The translations under genes were made by a program, and so were the position numbers. Under the pieces are notes generated by a model. That model was given only the letters and a program-made list of their open reading frames with translations, was not told the origin of the DNA and searched no databases. Shown one piece after another: positions 60,359-64,000 of a DNA stretch of 64,000 bases (position 1 is the first letter of the stretch; every line of letters begins with the position of its first letter). Origin of the DNA: Hyphomicrobiales bacterium (GTDB taxonomy: Bacteria; Pseudomonadota; Alphaproteobacteria; Rhizobiales; Rhizobiaceae); assembly GCA_900466875.1 (NCBI GenBank), contig UBNQ01000020.1:248001-312000 (forward strand), written 5' to 3'.

Positions 60359-63300
60359 TCATCCCGGCCCTGAGAGCAGCCTTTCCGCGTAAACCATACC
60401 ACTGATGGGATCCTCCGGCCTCCGCTCAAATATCAGGCGGCCATCCCGTTCGGTCGGTTCTCCCAGGCGCAAGAGCGGCTTGATCTGACTCCTAGTGGGT
60501 TTGGATGTAAATGTTACCGCAATCGCGCGAGGCCCGACGTCAATCTTTGCTATGCCGAGCATTGCTGCGGCCAACCGCAATTTAGCCATACGGAACAGCA
60601 CGACTACCTCCTCGGGCAGCTCGCCGAAACGGTCTTCGAATTCCTCTACCAACCCATCGATTTCGTCCTCGGTCGTCGCGCGCATCAATCGTGAATAAAG
60701 ATTGAGACGCACCGTGCCTTCGGCGACGTAATCTGCAGGGATCGTGCCTGCCACTCCGAGATTGAGGACTGTCGACTGTTGCGCCAGAAGTACTTCCTTT
60801 CTTGCAGCAGCGACGGCGCGTTCCAGAAGCTTTTGATAAAGGCTCACACCGATCAGCTTCATGTGTCCAGCCTGATCCTCGCCAGCAATATCGCCTGCAC
60901 CCCGAAGATCGAGATCTTGCATGCTGATCGCCAGTCCAGCCCCGAGGCGATCGTTCTCGACCATGGTCGAGAGCCGCAGGCGCGTTTCCTCAGATATTGC
61001 GTCGTTGTCAGCCGTCAGCAAATAAGCGATGCCTTGAGACTTCCCCCGCCCGACGCGACCGCGCAGCTGATGCAGTTGCGCGAGGCCGAACCGGTCGGCG
61101 CGCCACACGAAGATCGTGTTGGCGCGCGGAACGTCGAGACCGCTTTCAATGATATTCGTGGACAGAAGAATATCGCCCTCGCCATTGGCGAATCCCACCA
61201 TGACGGCGTCCATATCCGGGGCCTTCATCTTCCCATGGGCCACCCGCACCGATAAGTCAGGCACGGTTTCCGCCAACATGGCGTAGACCTCATCGATGTC
61301 GTCGATTTGTGGAACGACGACAAAACTCTGTCCGCCGCGGCGATTTTCCCGCATCAGTGCCGTCCGCATCGTGCCGCGATCCACCAGGCTGAGCGATGTC
61401 CTGACGGGCCGCCGCTTCGAGGGAGCGGTTGCCAGAATGCTGACGTCCTGCACGCCGATCATCGCGGCCTGCAGCGTCCGCGGAATTGGTGTCGCCGACA
61501 TGGTCAGGGTGTGGAGCGGCTGCGCCATCTGACGCATCGCCTCCTTTTCGCGCCTCCCGAACCGATGTTCTTCGTCGACAACCAGCAAACCGAGATGCGC
61601 AAAGCGGACATCCTTGGCAAGGATTGCCTGGGTCGTGACGACGATATCGATTTCGCCGTTGGCAATCCCGGCCTTCACCTCTTTGGCCTGCTGCGGTTCG
61701 ACCACACGCGACAGCATGGCGACCTTGATATCAGTTCCTGCGAAACGCCGTCCGAAATTAATGAAGTGCTGGCGCGCCAGCACCGTTGTCGGGGCAGCGA
61801 CCACCACCTGTCCACCGGCAAGCGCTACCGCTGCGGCGGCCCGGAGCGCCACCTCGGTCTTGCCAAAACCGACATCGCCGCAGATCAGCCGGTTCATGAC
61901 GTTGCCAGATGCGAGGTCCGCCAGCACGGCCTTGATTGCGGCGGTCTGATGTGGTGTCTCCGCGTAGGGGAAGCGACGGACGAATTTCGCATAACCGGCG
62001 CGCGGTGGGACGAATTCTTCAGCGTTGGAGTACCTACGCTCTTTCGCTAGCCGCAGCAGATGGCGGGCAGCGGCGCGAATGTCCTTCTCGATGGCGCAGC
62101 GCCTGTTCTTCCAAGCCTCTGTATGAAGCCGGTCGAGCGTCACGGCCTCCGGTTCAGACCCGTAACGCCAAAGCTTTTCGAACTCTTCCATCGGCACGAG
62201 AATCGACGCGCCGTCACGATACTCCAGCCGTGCCGCGTCACGGTCGACACCTTCAACCGTGACGCTTTCTAACCCCTTGAGCACACCAATGCCATGATCC
62301 TCGTGGACCACCACATCGCCCAGCCGTAGATCAGGTTCGGTGAGCTTTACCGTGATGTCGCAGGTGCCCGTGCGTTCGCCGACGACGTCCTGGACGGTGA
62401 CCACGCTGATCCCCGCATCAACAAACCCTTGCTCCAGAGCGCACTTGAGCGATAGGAGCGATCCGGGGTCGGCCTCCTGCGCCTGGATCAAACTCGAAAC
62501 CGGCCTCAGCGAGACCCCGAGTTCTCGCTCAACCCGCCGGCACAATGTTTCGAAATCAGAGCCGGTCCCGGCAAACACGACCCGGTCACCCGACTGTCCT
62601 GTCTCTTTCACATATTGGAGAAAGGCGCGGCGTGGATTGGAGGTCTCTGCGAATACCGGCAACGGACGCGCCTGGGCTTGGCCCAGTTCAATCGATCGCG
62701 GATCGCCGAGTCCGCGACACCATTCATCTTTTGCGATATATAGGGAGTGACTGTCGCTTCGATCCGCGCCGTTGTACCGGCGGTCCGAGACCCGCGCTTC
62801 GGCGATAATATCGAGATAACTTTCTAGCCGCTCGTCTGCTCCATCCGCGAGCACGAAGTCGGCCTCACCGATGATGTCGAAGACGGTCTGCATCTCGCCG
62901 TAAAGCTGAAGCAGCCGTTGCTCTGAAACCTCGGTCTGAACCGAGTCGGTATCCCGCTCTTCGACAATCGCCTCGGATGCCGGCCCGAACTCCATAACAT
63001 CGACGGATGTCGTCGTCCTTTGGGTCGACGGATCGTAGCTCCGCAAGTCGGATACGGTCCCGTCTTCCGTCAGGAGGATGCGCATCGGAACCGTTGCACC
63101 GGCAGGAAAGATGTCGATTAGCTCGTCGCGGAACACGAGTTCGCCAGGTTCATCGACGATCCCTTCCTCGATATATCCGGTCCGGCTCACAAAGGCCTCA
63201 AAGGCAGGTCGATCGAAACGATCGCCGACTGCGACACTGAACCGGCCGGCCATTATGACCGGCGCCGGCGGCACGCGTTGCAGCATGGCGTCGAGAGATG

Positions 63301-63682
63301 TGACGAGAAGCCGCGATCTCGGCGACGGTTGTGCCCAGACACGCAGAGCGTCCATCCGCCTACCCATCGATTGCCGAGATGGAGGGGCCCTGTCATAGGG
63401 TAGACAGTCCCAGGGCGGCAGAACAACCATTTCCAAGCTCGGATCAAGGCATTGGATTGCGCGTGCGATCCGCGTCGCGGCGGTCTCGCCCAGCGCGACA
63501 TAGACCAATCTGGTATCAGAGCTGCGAAACGCTTCGGCGAGTTTCGCGGCAATCAAACTAGCAGGCGGCTGAAGCGAATGACGTGATTGGTTATTCCTGG
63601 AACCCGATGCTTGCTCGCTGATGATACGCAACGCAGTCTCCCCTACATCCCTCGAGAAAACGATTCGTTCGAGGGCCGGCAT
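60359..63682 (-). CDS. Transcription-repair coupling factor Mfd-type helicase, probable second copy
   Basis: A 1107-residue Mfd homologue: N-terminal UvrB-like region, RNA-polymerase-interaction domain (LRLGDVVVHEDHGIGVLKGL), translocase with Walker A GDVGFGKTE, DEEHRFG box, SATPIPRTLQ and QLRGRVGRG, and a C-terminal D7 domain. It is somewhat shorter than typical Mfd (about 1150-1170). Presence in an accessory region and under a stress promoter suggests a paralogue of a chromosomal mfd. Confirming that needs the rest of the genome. Confidence 0.92.
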   Translation of the reverse strand: MPALERIVFSRDVGETALRIISEQASGSRNNQSRHSLQPPASLIAAKLAEAFRSSDTRLVYVALGETAATRIARAIQCLDPSLEMVVLPPWDCLPYDRAPPSRQSMGRRMDALRVWAQPSPRSRLLVTSLDAMLQRVPPAPVIMAGRFSVAVGDRFDRPAFEAFVSRTGYIEEGIVDEPGELVFRDELIDIFPAGATVPMRILLTEDGTVSDLRSYDPSTQRTTTSVDVMEFGPASEAIVEERDTDSVQTEVSEQRLLQLYGEMQTVFDIIGEADFVLADGADERLESYLDIIAEARVSDRRYNGADRSDSHSLYIAKDEWCRGLGDPRSIELGQAQARPLPVFAETSNPRRAFLQYVKETGQSGDRVVFAGTGSDFETLCRRVERELGVSLRPVSSLIQAQEADPGSLLSLKCALEQGFVDAGISVVTVQDVVGERTGTCDITVKLTEPDLRLGDVVVHEDHGIGVLKGLESVTVEGVDRDAARLEYRDGASILVPMEEFEKLWRYGSEPEAVTLDRLHTEAWKNRRCAIEKDIRAAARHLLRLAKERRYSNAEEFVPPRAGYAKFVRRFPYAETPHQTAAIKAVLADLASGNVMNRLICGDVGFGKTEVALRAAAAVALAGGQVVVAAPTTVLARQHFINFGRRFAGTDIKVAMLSRVVEPQQAKEVKAGIANGEIDIVVTTQAILAKDVRFAHLGLLVVDEEHRFGRREKEAMRQMAQPLHTLTMSATPIPRTLQAAMIGVQDVSILATAPSKRRPVRTSLSLVDRGTMRTALMRENRRGGQSFVVVPQIDDIDEVYAMLAETVPDLSVRVAHGKMKAPDMDAVMVGFANGEGDILLSTNIIESGLDVPRANTIFVWRADRFGLAQLHQLRGRVGRGKSQGIAYLLTADNDAISEETRLRLSTMVENDRLGAGLAISMQDLDLRGAGDIAGEDQAGHMKLIGVSLYQKLLERAVAAARKEVLLAQQSTVLNLGVAGTIPADYVAEGTVRLNLYSRLMRATTEDEIDGLVEEFEDRFGELPEEVVVLFRMAKLRLAAAMLGIAKIDVGPRAIAVTFTSKPTRSQIKPLLRLGEPTERDGRLIFERRPEDPISGMVYAERLLSGPG

Positions 63683-63696
63683 TGGCCGTGCCGCTA

Positions 63697-63721
63697 AACC
63701 GAATCGCGGCTAGATAGTTCC
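63697..63721 (-). promoter_or_regulatory. RpoE2/EcfG-type promoter of mfd paralogue
   Basis: On the minus strand GGAAC (63717-63721), 18 bases, TT (63697-63698), only 15 bases before the ATG at 63682, implying a very short leader. Confidence 0.5.
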
Positions 63722-63771
63722 CTGCCCGCGACGTAGAGCCGAGGTTCCAGGCCTCAATCCAGCGGTATCCG

Positions 63772-63796
63772 GGAACCGAACCTCCCCCCGAAAGTT
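63772..63796 (+). promoter_or_regulatory. RpoE2/EcfG-type promoter of the last gene
   Basis: GGAAC (63772-63776), 18 bases, TT (63795-63796), 38 bases before the ATG at 63834. Confidence 0.55.
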
Positions 63797-63833
63797 GAGC
63801 GATTTGAAGTATCGATACCGTTCAGGAAACTGT

Positions 63834-64000
63834 ATGAAGCCTCGCCGCATCGTCATCATCAGCGACTTCCAGGACGGGGAATGGAGTGAACACAACATTC
63901 CCTCCGTCGAAGCTTATCGGGACCAGTGGCTGGGTGGTTTGCGAGGTCATTCTCCGGCGGCAGCTAAGGAGGCCGGGATCATCGAAGTCGATGGCGGGTA
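63834..64000 (+). CDS. Hypothetical protein, 3' end outside window
   Basis: An open frame from ATG 63834 (AGGAAAC upstream) runs off the window with 55 residues visible: MKPRRIVIISDFQDGEWSEH, then a polar helical part. No family is recognised from this fragment. It has its own RpoE2/EcfG-type promoter, divergent from the mfd paralogue. Confidence 0.6.
   Translation, partial: MKPRRIVIISDFQDGEWSEHNIPSVEAYRDQWLGGLRGHSPAAAKEAGIIEVDGG

Overview
The window reads as DNA from a Rhizobiales alphaproteobacterium of the Rhizobium/Agrobacterium type, probably a megaplasmid, chromid or accessory chromosomal region. This rests on family content (HWE/HisKA_2 kinases, ImuA-ImuB-DnaE2, paired Ku proteins, a NolR-like ArsR regulator, DUF982, DUF3606, DUF2934 and DUF3618 proteins), on an alphaproteobacterial LexA box (GTTC-N7-GTTC), and on many promoter-like sites matching the RpoE2/EcfG consensus (GGAAC-N18/19-TT). 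There are no rRNA, tRNA, replication, conjugation, IS or CRISPR genes that I can see.

Layout. 0-4.4 kb: small metabolic genes with local TetR or HxlR regulators (alpha/beta hydrolase, Old Yellow Enzyme, SDR). 4.4-5.35 kb: poorly coding, probably decayed DNA. 5.36-9.6 kb: a tight operon of ribbon-helix-helix protein, KaiC, KaiB, KaiB and hybrid histidine kinase. 9.8-10.5 kb: VapBC. 10.8-18 kb: a DNA-repair group (two Ku, SRAP/HMCES, an 83-bp dnaE2 relic, a protein with two HARP-like repeats) among small stress proteins. 18-20.1 kb: small stress genes and a HAD hydrolase. 20.4-26.9 kb: a signalling block with a GAF histidine kinase, a receiver protein, a HisKA_2 protein with a decayed ATP site, and a bacteriophytochrome-HWE kinase-receiver. 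26.9-30.9 kb: small stress and redox genes. 31-36.5 kb: imuA-imuB-dnaE2 under a LexA box. 36.8-41.6 kb: small genes, GFA, cupin, then LigD. 41.7-48.3 kb: small stress proteins, Hsp20 with a sigma-32 promoter and a ROSE-like leader, the NolR-like regulator, and several broken genes. 48.5-56.3 kb: Mn-catalase, ferritin-like proteins, BON, DUF2934, DUF4142 and an FAD/NAD(P)-binding protein. 56.6-64 kb: HWE kinase, GGDEF-EAL plus BLUF pair, a second-type Mfd helicase and a partial gene.

How the genes fit together. By hand I found about twenty GGAAC-N18/19-TT sites, nearly all placed and oriented just upstream of the small stress genes, Ku, the phytochrome, Mfd and the ferritin-like genes. I infer that the window is an island of the general stress response (PhyR-NepR-EcfG). 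It combines protection (catalase, ferritin-like proteins, envelope proteins), DNA repair (Ku/LigD end joining, SRAP, Mfd, SOS-driven ImuABC) and light, redox or time sensing (phytochrome, BLUF, KaiBC). The phytochrome carries a FATGY-type receiver, a class known from general-stress phosphorelays.

Four genes are broken by single-base lesions: a PAS-GGDEF gene, a DUF982 gene, a nutrient-deprivation-type membrane protein and a small HTH protein. These are either recent decay or sequencing errors. All motif and promoter calls were made by eye; no database search was run.
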